64,000 bases of DNA from Entoloma clypeatum (taxonomy: Eukaryota > Basidiomycota > Agaricomycetes > Agaricales > Entolomataceae). The stretch is from contig OY751489.1 of the NCBI GenBank assembly GCA_963565915.1, forward strand, positions 3,286,001-3,350,000. Direction: 5' to 3'. Both the position numbers and the translations under genes were made by a program. The notes below the pieces were generated by a model. The model was not told where the DNA came from, ran no database searches, and was given only the letters and a program-made list of their open reading frames with translations. Position 1 is the first letter of the stretch, and each line of letters opens with the position of its first letter. This document shows, in pieces, positions 21,912 through 32,190 of the stretch.

Positions 21912-23681
21912 ATGTCTACCTCTCGCTCTGCCCTTGACTCCATCGTCGTCTTCGACGGCATCGACTACCTAAGCTGGGCTGAAAAGATGAAGTCGTACCT
22001 TCTCCATCAAGGAGTCTGGCGCCTCGTATCCGGCGACATTGAACGCCCCGACATCGCGGACTTTACGGTCATGGTCTCCACCCCTGCCTCCGCCACCTCG
22101 ACGTCTGCGACTCATCCTCCGGTGGTCACCACTACCGTCGACCAACCCGCCTTCCACAAAGAAAGGAAGACTTGGATCAGGGACGACGACATGGCTCTAG
22201 GTTCCATCTGCCTCAAAGTCTCCGAGGCTATCAGGAGGCACATCAAGGACGCCAAGACCTCGAAAGAAGCTTGGACATCGTTAAAGGACACATATTCGAA
22301 GGTCTCCCCCGCCACCATATTCGGCGACTTCAAAGCCGCTGCCTCCTTCAAGCTGTCGGGTCGCGACCCCGTACCGGAAATCGAGCACCTTGGGTCACTC
22401 TTCGCTCGCCTCAGCGACGCGAAATTTGTCATGCCTGACCTAATGCAGGCTATGATCCTGGCAAGTGCCATTCCTGACGCTTGGTCGTCGCTCTCCACCG
22501 CCCTCTTCCAGGTCTACGATGCCGACGACTTCACATGGCAGGCCGTCACCGACAGCATCGTCTCAGAGTACCGGCGCAAGTATGTGATAGGGTCTACTCG
22601 GGCGTCCAACGAGCAGGCCCGGAAAATCTCCGGGACCAAGCAAAAGGGGCAAGACCCCAAATGGGAAAAGCAAACAGCGCCGAGTATCTCACGTAACAAC
22701 ACTGACGAGCAGACTAACTCGACCGACCCGAGTACCGCTTCTGAAAAGAAGAAGGGAAAGGGATGCTGGCGCAACCAGAAGAAGCGCGCCAACAACGCCG
22801 ACAACGACTCCGACCATGCTGAGGAGATGGTTGAATTCATCGCACCGGCTATTGAGCAGACCCCTCGTCGTCCTGCTCCCTGTCCCCTCCCTCCTCATCA
22901 TGCACCGTCTTTCACCACCGTAACTGGTCGCGGAAAGACTTCCTTTACTGCACAGCCTGAGTCAGAAAGGATGCAGTCACTACTGCAATGCATGAACCCT
23001 CCTCCTTCCCAGTACACCGGGCTTCCTTCCGGAAAGCCGTCAGCGTGGAAAAAGAATGAGAAGGTGCGAAAGCTTGCCCGAGAAATCGGCGCACGACCCT
23101 CTGGGTTGAACCTTCGTATCTTGGATACCATCATCCCAGACATCGACGAAAGGCCGGCTAAACAGCGTCGCGTAGCCCCGTCGATAGAGCAATCACTGAA
23201 GATGATGGACATCAACCAGGAACGAATGGGGCCAGATGAGTTTGTGGACGAGATAGAACTTGAGGGTTCATCGAAACCCTTTCTTAAACCTTACCAATTG
23301 CGGAAAGCTAACAATACCTCTCAACAGACGTATGATATAATAGCTAGTACCAGTACAGAATGCGTAGATCACTTTAGCAGTGATTTACATAAAAAATATA
23401 TTAAACATTTTGCTTCTTGTACACATTGTAAGGAAAAAGAACGCGCGCAATGGATATTAGATTCCGGCGCCTCTTTACACTTCACCTATGAGTTTAAGGA
23501 CTTCGCATATTATAGACCTCTCACGGTCAAGCGATTCGTCCAAACTGCAGCTAAAGGGAAGAAACTGGAAATACTCGGAGTTGGGGCCGTTCCAGTACGG
23601 CACACCCTAAATGGGGAAGTTAAAACCCATCTTCTCAGACCGGTGTTCTACATCCCGGACATGGGGTACCTGAGACACTAG
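21912..23681 (+). pseudogene. copia Gag-protease (590 residues, then stop)
   Basis: Start at 21912 (AAAAATGTC) is preferred over the upstream in-frame ATG at 21882. The N-terminal half is a UBN2-type Gag (DGIDYLSWAEKMKSYL, SKEAWTSLKDTYSKV, AMILASAIPDAW). A basic linker follows; a CCHC zinc knuckle is not seen. The protease active site WILDSGASLHFT is at about residue 517. The frame ends at TAG 23679 just after the protease. The next frame starts late in the integrase, so the HHCC zinc finger appears deleted. The protein would have to be read through or reinitiated to make Pol, so the copy is probably not autonomous. Confidence 0.8.
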
Positions 23682-23728
23682 TACGTGAGAAATCACAGGA
23701 AAGTTGCACAGGTTGCCTCAAAGGGAAA

Positions 23729-26406
23729 ATGCCAAATCAGTCATATCCCAATTCGACGACAAGGGCAACAAAAACCTTTGATCTGATCCATTCCGATCTC
23801 AAACAGATATCCACGGCATCATACCACAAATATAAATATTTCCTTACGTTTTTGGACGACTTTTCATCCCACGTCTGGGTTGTCTTGCTTAGAAAGAAGT
23901 CGGATGCCATCACGGCACTGTGACAATTTCTTGCAATGATCCAGAATCAGTTCGCCGCCACTCCTAAAAAATGGCGAGTTGATGGAGGTGGAGAGTTTGA
24001 CGAATACAAGGATGTACTTGCCGATCATGGAATTCTGGTCGACGTCACGCTCCCGTATCAGCACCAGCAGAACGGTAGAGCAGAACGGATAAATCGAACC
24101 CTGTGGGAGAAATCTCAGGCCTTGCGCTTCGACGTGTGCTTACCCCCTATGTGGTGGGAATTCTGTTTGGAACATGCAGCTTTTCTCTATAACAGAACCC
24201 CCATGCAGCGTCTCGAATGGAATACCCCTTACTTCAGGGTGACCAATGAGATCCCCGATATGTCAAGCATCAGAGTCTTCGGATGTCAGGCATATGTGTA
24301 TATCCCAAAGGAAAAACGTAGAAATTCCCTGGAGTCTAGATCTCGATTGATGATTTATCTCGGATCAAAGCCAGGGGTCAAAGGATACCGTTTCATGGAT
24401 CCTGAGACTAATACAATTTTCATGGGTGGGAAAGCTATCTTTGATGAAAGCAAGTACCCTAGATGCCACATCGACCCTTTGCCAGAAAACCATCCAGAAA
24501 TGGAAAACCCAGAACCGGCTGATGAGTTTGAGGACCTCATCCCCGGAAACGATGACAATGACAGTCATTACAAAAAACCTCACAACCCTGTTCCCACTGG
24601 ACAGGATCACCCTGAATCAGATGATGACTTGCCGTCTAGCGAGCCCGACGATGAACCGCGAGTACCCACTCCGGAACCCGAACAAGTACCAGATCAACCG
24701 ATCAGGGAACGACGAGTTCGGAGAATGCCAGATAGCATCTATGGGGAAGACACCCCTGCTTCTGATCTTGAAAAAATGGATCGAAGACGTAGATTGGGCG
24801 GTCAAACGGCATGGATGAACGATCTCCTAATGGAGGCAATCTCTATCCAAGTAGGCACCATCGAAATGTCACACAAAGACATATACTCTCTTCCAAACAA
24901 AGAAGATTGGTATGCGGCAGAACGAAAAGAGCTAGACATGCTCAAAAGCCGCGGGGTGATCACAGAGTTAGTACCCCTACCTACAGGGAGGAAAGCACTA
25001 AGGAACAAATGGGTTTACAACGAAAAATCTGACGGGCGTCTGAAAGCGCGCCTGGTTGCAAAAGGCTTCTCACAGGTAGAAGGGATCGATTTCGATCAAA
25101 TCTTCTCACCAGTAGTGAGGTACGAGACCGTCCGGTTGATTTTGGCATTGACAGCCCTTGAAGGGTGGTTCATGACATTCTTGGACGTCTCATCAGCCTT
25201 CCTCTATGGAAGACTCCGTGAGGTGATTTACATGCGACAGCCTGAGGGCTACATAGTAAAAGGGAAAGAAAACTTCGTGTACCGACTATACAAAGCCCTA
25301 TACGGACTCAAGCAGGCCACATTAGCCTGGTGGAGAGAACTCGATTCCTCCATGAAAAAGCTCGGCTTTGTCCGGCTTCACTCCGATACAGGAGTTTTCA
25401 TTCACACAAGTACCAAAGGGGAAATTGTGATCGCCGTCATTTATGTCGATGACTCTGCTTTTCTCGGCACAAACCGAGAATACACGCTAGAAAAGAAGAA
25501 GGCCTTCATGACAACATGGGAATGTAGGGACCTAGGCCACCTAGTGTCTGATGGGGAACCGAAAGAATTTCTCTCGATCCAAATAAGGCAACATGGGAAG
25601 AGGATCTTCATTGATCAAGTACCTTACCTTGAGAAAATTCTCGCACGTAGGGGGATGAGCGAATCCAATGCCACCCATACCCCACTCCCGACGGGCTACA
25701 AACCCATGAAGTCTGAAGATGAACCCAATGCGGAACTCAGATCCAAGTACCAATCCGTCATCGGATCACTATTGTACTTAATGATCGGGACAAGACCTGA
25801 CATTTGTTTCGCCGTAATCAAAATGTCCCAATTTTCCGCAAACCCTACCAAACGCCATTTAGAAGTGGCTAGGGATATTTGCAGGTATTTGAAGGCAACA
25901 AAAGATTATGCAATCATGTATGATGGTGATTCTGGGAAAGGAATCTACGCCTTCACAGACTCCGATTGGGTGTCAGACGAAAACACCAGGAAATCCACCA
26001 CTGTTACTTCATATCGCTGGCGTCTGGAGCAATAACATGGGTTTCATCAGCACAAAAAACCATTGCCCTCTCTTCCACGGAAGCAGAATACATGGCGCTA
26101 TCAGATTGCAGTCGCGCAGTAACATGGCTTAGAAGCATGCTTGCCGAACTTGGAATGCAGATCGGATCGGTTCCGATCTATGGAGATAACAATGGCTCCG
26201 TCTTTATCGCATCCAATCCTGTAACTGAGAAGCGATCCAAGCACATCGATGTGCGATTCCACTTCGTCAGAGAAAAAGTATCCGAAGGGATTATTACGGT
26301 CGAATTCATCGAAGGAGTGAATAACCCTGCAGACCTTTTAACTAAGAATCTGGGGAAAATCCTCTTTAGCAAGTTTATCCCGTACTTTGGACTACTCAAA
26401 AACTAG
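23729..26406 (+). pseudogene. copia integrase core, reverse transcriptase and RNase H
   Basis: Integrase residues FDLIHSDLKQ, WRVDGGGEFDEY and NGRAERINRTL give the D, D and E of the core. A TGA at 23921 interrupts the core. RT follows with KARLVAKGFSQVEGIDF, TFLDVSSAFLYG (first Asp) and VIYVDDSAFLG (25442-25453). RNase H has FTDSDWVSDE, LSSTEAEYMAL and IYGDNNGSVF. One base is missing near 26002: the frame ends at 26035 and resumes as SLASGAITW in the next frame. A proline- and acid-rich linker (~24520-24780) separates integrase and RT. Catalytic residues of RT and RNase H are all present, so loss of function comes from the stop, the deletion and the frameshift. Confidence 0.85.
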
Positions 26407-26474
26407 GCGAAAAAAGAGTACCTATATGGGAAAAAGTAAGATGTATTTAGAAGTATGTACTGAATATGGGGGGG

Positions 26475-26784
26475 TGTTGAAACTTTTCCATCACGTAGAT
26501 TAGATTAGATTAGATTATATCACGTGACCTTAGACATCTTCGATTACATACTTGTTTGGTTGGTACAAACAGTAGTACGGTATATAAGACCAGGAAACTG
26601 TCAATATCAACAAGTTGTCTCTTGACTCTTAACCAGCCCCATCGCTCTTATCAGCCTCAACTGCTCTCACCAGCCTCACCCTCCCAAACCATGTAGGTGG
26701 CTAGAACGGTTAAGTAGAGTACTTCCACACTGTAGCTGTGTTGCTCAGTACGCCTGTGGCTAGCGCCCAGGCGGAACTTCAACA
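26475..26784 (+). repeat. copia 3' LTR
   Basis: 310 bp, same ends as the 5' LTR with about four transition differences. Preceded by GGGGGGG. Confidence 0.9.
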
Positions 26785-26789
26785 GCTAT

Positions 26790-27296
26790 CACAGCAAATT
26801 CATGAAAATAAGACTGCGTGCAGCCTTACGCCAGACCTGCCATGGAAGGCCTCGAAGGCCTTTTGGATGAAAGCTCAGTGAGTGTGCAGAGATCAGAACC
26901 TTGTTACATCAGCAAATTCTGATTGACCCTAGGAGTACTACGGAGCACTCTGTAGTGCTGTAGTGCAGTAGAACAGGGTATTTGAAGCAGGGTCCTCCGT
27001 AGTGACCAGGGTCACTACAGAGGACCCCGGTAGACTGACAGGCCACTCTGTAGTGTTCTGTAGTGTTCTGTAGAAAGCATTCAGTACTATAGAGTAATAT
27101 ATTCTGGCCAGTAGTATAGCCAGCAGCATCATAGGAACCACATACTAACATATAAATAAGTCCAGGTATTGCGTTCCCGCACGTCCCCCGTCGTTTCCTG
27201 TGTGTGCCGCGCCGTTCTCGTGTCTCCCACCATTTCTCGTGCATCTCCCCGCACACGTCCCGCCGTTTTAATATAGAAAAAGGTTGCATGTGGTAT
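26790..27296. repeat. GTAGTG repeats and a 17 bp hairpin
   Basis: GTAGTG/CACTCTGTAG repeats run from about 26935 to 27100. Inside them 26991-27007 and 27010-27026 form a 17 bp inverted repeat with one mismatch and a 2-base loop. The remainder is unassigned host sequence; no gene recognised. Confidence 0.5.
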
Positions 27297-28011
27297 TGAT
27301 AAATGGTATCCAGTCAAATGACCTTTGCTAAAGTCATTTCGATGCGCCCATGTGGTAGACAATGCCACAGGTACGCCCCTTTTCCATATCCGAACCTCTG
27401 CCGCACTGGAGAGGCCACTATTTCAATATCTTGGTTTTGCGATGTACCCAGGATGATGCCGACTAGTTACCGTGAGGTATCAACTGCATCAATTAAGGGT
27501 CACCTCAGTAAGCCACCCATCACATTCGATCTCTATCAAAGTTCACCATAAGGTCACATTGATCGCGACGTATCAAACCCGATCTCAGTCTGTATCATCC
27601 GATGTCATTTCAATATTCCCGATACGGACGATTTGGATGTGAAGCACAGCACACAGTGACCAAACCTCTTGTGAGAATGTCTCCGGTCAAGCCCCAATGT
27701 ATAGTAGACAGTGCTAGTGTCATCGATAACTCCAATATAACCCATCTCCTTGTTTCACGTTTCGTCGCGAGAGGCACTCGATAGTCTTTTCTATCTCGCA
27801 AGACGATCCCCTAGCTCTCGAGTATCATAGCTAAGCCCATAGTGGTGACCAGTGCTATGTCCTACATTGCCAGGGTCGCTGGTCTCTCTCTAACGTCGCC
27901 ACTAAGTCCTCAGAATCGGAGCTCATCTAGGACTCTCTATATCCCTTAGAGATAGTGTGAAAGGGTGCGAGATGCGCAGATTTTAGGCCTAGACACATCA
28001 CGGCCTTATCA
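27297..28011 (-). repeat. Probable LTR (715 bp), minus orientation
   Basis: Bounded by TGATAA at the left and TTATCA at the right (6 bp inverted ends). Read on the minus strand, its start at 28011 is directly preceded by TTTAGTGTGGGGGAG, a good polypurine tract, as expected for a 3' LTR of a minus-strand element. No ORF. A partner LTR and target duplication were not found. Confidence 0.5.
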
Positions 28012-28027
28012 TCTCCCCCACACTAAA
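28012..28027 (-). promoter_or_regulatory. Polypurine tract next to the LTR
   Basis: Minus-strand TTTAGTGTGGGGGAG. The identical 15-mer occurs at 30304-30318 in front of the second accessory gene. Confidence 0.5.
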
Positions 28028-28371
28028 TCCTGACTGTCCCAGTCAATCCTATCTAACAACAGCGATATGACCAGTCCACTCTAGCACCGTTTTCATATAT
28101 TCGAGTTCCACCCCAAAACATGTTTCTTGCGAGACGGCCCCACTTGACATACCGCACTGTGGACACACAAAGTCCGCACTCGGCCCCCACTGGCCTCATG
28201 TTCGCCTATACCAAGTAATATCAAAGGTTTGCCGTTCTCGCGACCTAACTCCACGCTGATGGATCTTGACAGATAACTTTTCTCCGCAGTAGCCTCACGA
28301 GACTTCCAATTCCCATAAAGGCTGGGGCATTCTTCCTCATTCTCCAGTTCTCACTTTTCCTCCCGTTCAAC

Positions 28372-29933
28372 ATGACCACTTCTCCGAACGAGCTCTACAC
28401 TCGTCTTTCCAAGTTCAAGGTCGAACTCAATATCCTCACCGATCTCAACCGACTCCACAAGTCCGGAGAAGCATGGGTTTGGGAAATTTTATCCGAACTT
28501 CACGATACACTGGTAAGTCATGCTCGCGAGACCCTGTTTCCTACTAAAACATTTCTTCTTTCAGGTCGCGGCTGCAGGTTGTGTGGACGACTACACTGAG
28601 TGGCTCTTAAACACCATCGCATACAACTTATACCATGCCGGCTACACGATGGACCGCCGCTGGTGGAAATAGTGGCCCGACCTTCATGGGCAAACCCTCC
28701 AAGACCTCCCCGAGGTGAGTTGCTTTGCTAATTCCCACATTATATTTATGCAGGATCACCTACTGGAAGAGGACGAGGCCATCCCCGTTCCCAAACTGTC
28801 CATCTCTAGTGGGAAACGGCCCGCCAAGCTCATCACGAAGGCCATGGGGTACATGACGGCCGGTCCAACTTCACCCCACATTGAGGACCAGGGCAAGTCG
28901 ACCTCTCGCGCTGCATGATCGAAGCCTGTGACCCGCGCTAGTGGTAAGCGTGCGGCTCCTCATTCGCCTCCCAGTCAGGGAGCTCTCAAGGTGAACCTCC
29001 TGATTATTTCTTTTACTTCTTACTAAATTTCCTTCCAGAAACGTCGCTCTGATATCGGTCGTCAAGCTTCGCAAGCAGACAGCGAGGACGATGACGTCGA
29101 GGTGGTCGGCACGCACACCCCCGCCAGACCTCAACCCGTTGCTACTAGGCCCCGTGTCGTAACAGCGCCCACGGCCACTGAAAAAGTGCCTGTGAGGCCC
29201 CCTACTCAACCCGAACTGAAACCCGCCACGGTCGCGAGATGTTGCGTTGCCCGTTATGGTACGTTTTCTTTCTTCCTGACTCATTCTATAGTTAACTATG
29301 CCTTTTCTTAGCCCAGCCTTCCCTGCCTCGTTTGCGCCGGTGGACCAAGTGCGGCTCGCTGCCGTTTCCAAGGTTGGGGCAAGAAGTGCTCCAACTGCCA
29401 GAGTGGCAGTCGGGTAGGGTGCTCTTTCGAGGTGAGTGGTGAACGTGCAGAACTCCTTGCAACCATGGCCCACACCTTCGGTCAATCGAGCACGGCTGGT
29501 GCGTCCTACCATCTGCCCTCTTTTACTAGCCGCTAACAATTTATTTCCAGCCATCTGCGAGACCCTTGTTGACATCCATGCCTCGACTGCTCTCCACTTC
29601 CACCTCTCGGAAGCCTTGTCGGCCATCGCCACTCGTCGCGAGCGGTCCATTACCCTCTTCCTTCACCAGCTGTATCGTCGCGAGGGCGACTTTCCTCAGG
29701 GCCTGGTAGCTGATGAGGCGGCTCGCCAGGAGCTCTTCGAAGTCTTTGGCCTCGCTCAATTCAACCCTCCCGCTGGTCAACAGTCCTCCCGCGAGAATCC
29801 CGTCTTCGTCAGGAAGGTTGCGCCTGTCCAGAAATCGGACTCGGCTTCTGACGAGGGCTCTCCTGTGGAGGAAGATGCTGATGAAGTCACAAAGGATCTG
29901 TTCGTTCAGGGGTCGTCTCACGATGTCGCCTAG
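28372..29933 (+). pseudogene. Six-exon accessory gene E: Cys-cluster protein with acidic tail
   Basis: Function unknown. Exons: 28372-28512, 28565-28714, 28754-28990, 29039-29258, about 29312-29498, 29551-29933; introns of 39-53 bp have GT-AG ends. The phase at intron 4 does not fit without a small shift. In-frame TAG (28670) and TGA (28916) suggest decay. The product has a helical N-terminus, a basic stretch (KRRSDIGRQ), a cluster CLVCAGG...ARC and KKCSNC...GC spaced CX2CX8CX8CX2CX7C, a helical region rich in His/Leu, and an acidic tail. A CCCATAAAGG box lies ~65 bp before the ATG. It starts ~360 bp inside an LTR/PPT pair and is antisense to it. It resembles gene D in plan (basic, Cys cluster, helices, acidic tail). 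It could be a retrotransposon passenger gene or a captured host gene. Confidence 0.5.
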
Positions 29934-30303
29934 GTACTGCAGGCCTTCTTTTTTTTTTTTTATATTTGCACATGTCGCGGGCTATATGCCCTTATATTTT
30001 CTCTGTATACACTCGCTGTGGGCTTACGCCCAAATATATTGCTTTTCTTCAATCTTTGATTAAGTCCATTAAGGGCCTCCTGCTCAGAACTAAAGTATTA
30101 CTAAGTCTATCATGAAGACATTGGACGACGTCTCATTTTACTTTGATTGTTATGCTGCATGGCACTCAGGGGTTCGGTATATCTATTTGACGGTGATTAT
30201 GTCTTTCTGATATCTCCTTCCGAGATTCCGCTCTTTCATGTTCTGTTTCATTTATGGCAATTTGAGGTTCCCAATTGTACTGGAACAGGCTCGCGACCCC
30301 CCA
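29934..30303. other. 3' flank of gene E and possible truncated LTR
   Basis: Begins with a poly-T/TATAT stretch that could be the 3' untranslated region. The right edge (CCCCCA at 30303) abuts the second copy of the PPT 15-mer, so the last part may be a minus-oriented LTR whose left end I could not define. Confidence 0.35.
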
Positions 30304-30318
30304 CTCCCCCACACTAAA
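30304..30318 (-). promoter_or_regulatory. Second copy of the polypurine tract
   Basis: CTCCCCCACACTAAA on the plus strand is identical to 28013-28027. Confidence 0.5.
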
Positions 30319-30629
30319 GAATACAACTCTCCGAGTTGGACGTCACTCTATTCTGTGAAGGCAAGACCAGCATCGCGAAGCTCCCCCTGTCGACTATCAC
30401 AAGGGCTGACTATCCCCTTGTAGAGGGAACCGCCATGCCTAACCATGCAATCCTGGGTGCCACTACCATCTGGTATAGCACGGCCTCCAAAAAAAACTTT
30501 CCTTACTAAGTCGCCAGGGAAGCTATAAAAGCCCACGACCACTCGAAGAGTAAACTCCACCCTCACCCTAGCACAATTCAACCCTGCTAGACAAACTCGC
30601 CCTCGGGTCACACACCGCCTCTAAAAAAG

Positions 30630-31992
30630 ATGTCTAATGAAGACGAAACCCAGGCCATGAAAAAGGTCTTAGCCTCGCTCATCGGTTCATTCCCAGAAGA
30701 TCCCCAGGCACCCACCAAGAAGCTGCCAACCTGCTCCGAGGCATACCTCATCTGTTGGTACGCATATGACGACCTCAAAGTACGTCGTGACAGTGCAACT
30801 GAACCTGTTTGACCATTCCAACTATTTTGTCAGCCTCTAAATCTCCGTCATGCACATATTTCCAACAAGTACCTCAAGGACGCACAACTCGCGGACCATG
30901 TTTTTGTAGCTAGGAATGGCCTACAGGCGTTCCATGACAAGAACAAGTCTTGGAGACTCCCGCCCATGTTCTTCACCCTCAAGGACATGGTCGCGTACAT
31001 ACGATACCTGCATCAAGGACCTACATCCACCGAGGAGACCGCGCCTCCACCTGCAAGTGAGCCTCTGGCCAACAGCGAGAAACCCGAAGTGAGTCGACGT
31101 GAGAGCTGGAGTCCGTCCCCCGCACTAATTGAATGGCTCGACCAGGTCAAGGTAACTGATCCCGACGCCGATCTCAACCTCAACATCTCTAATATCCCGG
31201 ATGCAAACAGCCCATCCACCGCCGCGGAACCCAAACTAACCCAGCCGGGGACAGCAACGACAGCAACGGAAACGCCGAGCGCCCCGTCAAACCTCGTAAG
31301 CGATCACGAGATGATGAATCTGATCATGAGGTCTGTCATTATTCTTATACTACCTTCCGACTTCCAATGGTATTGAAGCCGCTTCTCGCTACTGTGCAAG
31401 AAGATGGACGTCGACCCCGAGACCCTCCATCCCATTACTGCGGACGATGGGTCTGCCAAGAAGTCCGTTACAGCTCCCTCGACGGAGAAATCATCGTCCG
31501 GCACGGTACGTCGACATACTGCCCCCGACAATCTCCGCTAATTTTCCCCATATCACAGAAAGGGTCTGGGTCGAAGGGCAAATCGGCCCCGGGTCCCAAA
31601 TCCAACAAGAAACCGCGGCTGGAGACCAAGGAAGCCCCGTTCAAGGACACAGCGCCGATGGGACCAGCACAAGTGGAGCAGCAAGGTAATTTCCACAAAG
31701 AAGGTACCATACTAAACGTCTCCGCCTTCTTCATCCATTGTTAATATGTCACCCCGCAGCCGCTCGCTTCACGATGGACAATCCCCTCGCAAACAAGATC
31801 CTCTCGGAGACTGGGTCGATCCTGGAGACGCCCCTGACTCACACCAAGAAGTCCCTTTGTGACACCGAGGCCCTCATCCGATCCCATTTTTTTACTACAA
31901 TTTCTTCTCTTGATTACAACTTAAAGTATGCACAATACCTTAAGCAGCGACACAACCTTCTCCTTTCCGAATTGAAGGAGCAGTATGAGTAG
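30630..31992 (+). CDS. Multi-exon accessory gene F, unknown function
   Basis: Start ATG at 30630, 110 bp after a GCTATAAAAG TATA box (30520). Exon 1 is 30630-30779 and the 54 bp intron 30780-30833 (GTACGT...TTGTCAG) keeps the frame. Further introns are likely near 31275-31376, 31503-31557 and 31686-31759. The reading frame between about 31200 and 31330 is uncertain and one indel is possible. The product starts MSNEDETQAMKKVLASL, has an Ala/Pro-rich middle, two basic patches (KPRKRSRDD, KKPRLETKE) that could be nuclear signals, and a helical C-terminus ending LLLSELKEQYE. No known domain was recognised. The stop at 31992 faces the pol stop of gypsy C at 32191. It may be a retrotransposon-carried gene; its relation to gene E is by position, not sequence. 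Confidence 0.45.
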
Positions 31993-32190
31993 ACTGCCCT
32001 TCACCTTTCCTGCCACAGCAAAAGCCACAGGTCCCCTTGTAGAGGTTTTTACTGTATAGTCCGTAATACAGGTCTTCCTCTGCTGGCATATAGGTGTTCG
32101 ATATGATTGCTAAGTCATTCCAACACGGCCCTAGGCCTCGCAAGATTACACCAGTGGTGATTTCCTTCAATGTAAGTCCCGCAAGCCCAG

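Larger units (their letters stand above)
21236..26784 (+). mobile_element. Ty1/copia LTR retrotransposon with both LTRs
   Basis: Two 310 bp LTRs (21236-21545, 26475-26784) with TGTTG...CAACA ends are flanked by the 5 bp duplication GCTAT (21231-21235, 26785-26789). I count about four transitions between the LTRs, so the insertion is fairly young. A GGGGGGG run precedes the 3' LTR. The order Gag-PR-IN-RT-RH is that of copia. The internal region is damaged by stops, a deletion across the integrase zinc finger and a frameshift. Confidence 0.92.

Noticed and set aside
28372..31992. Genes E and F as ordinary host genes
   Set aside because: Not excluded, but the shared polypurine 15-mer, LTR-like flanks, in-frame stops in E and convergence with gypsy pol favour retroelement association.
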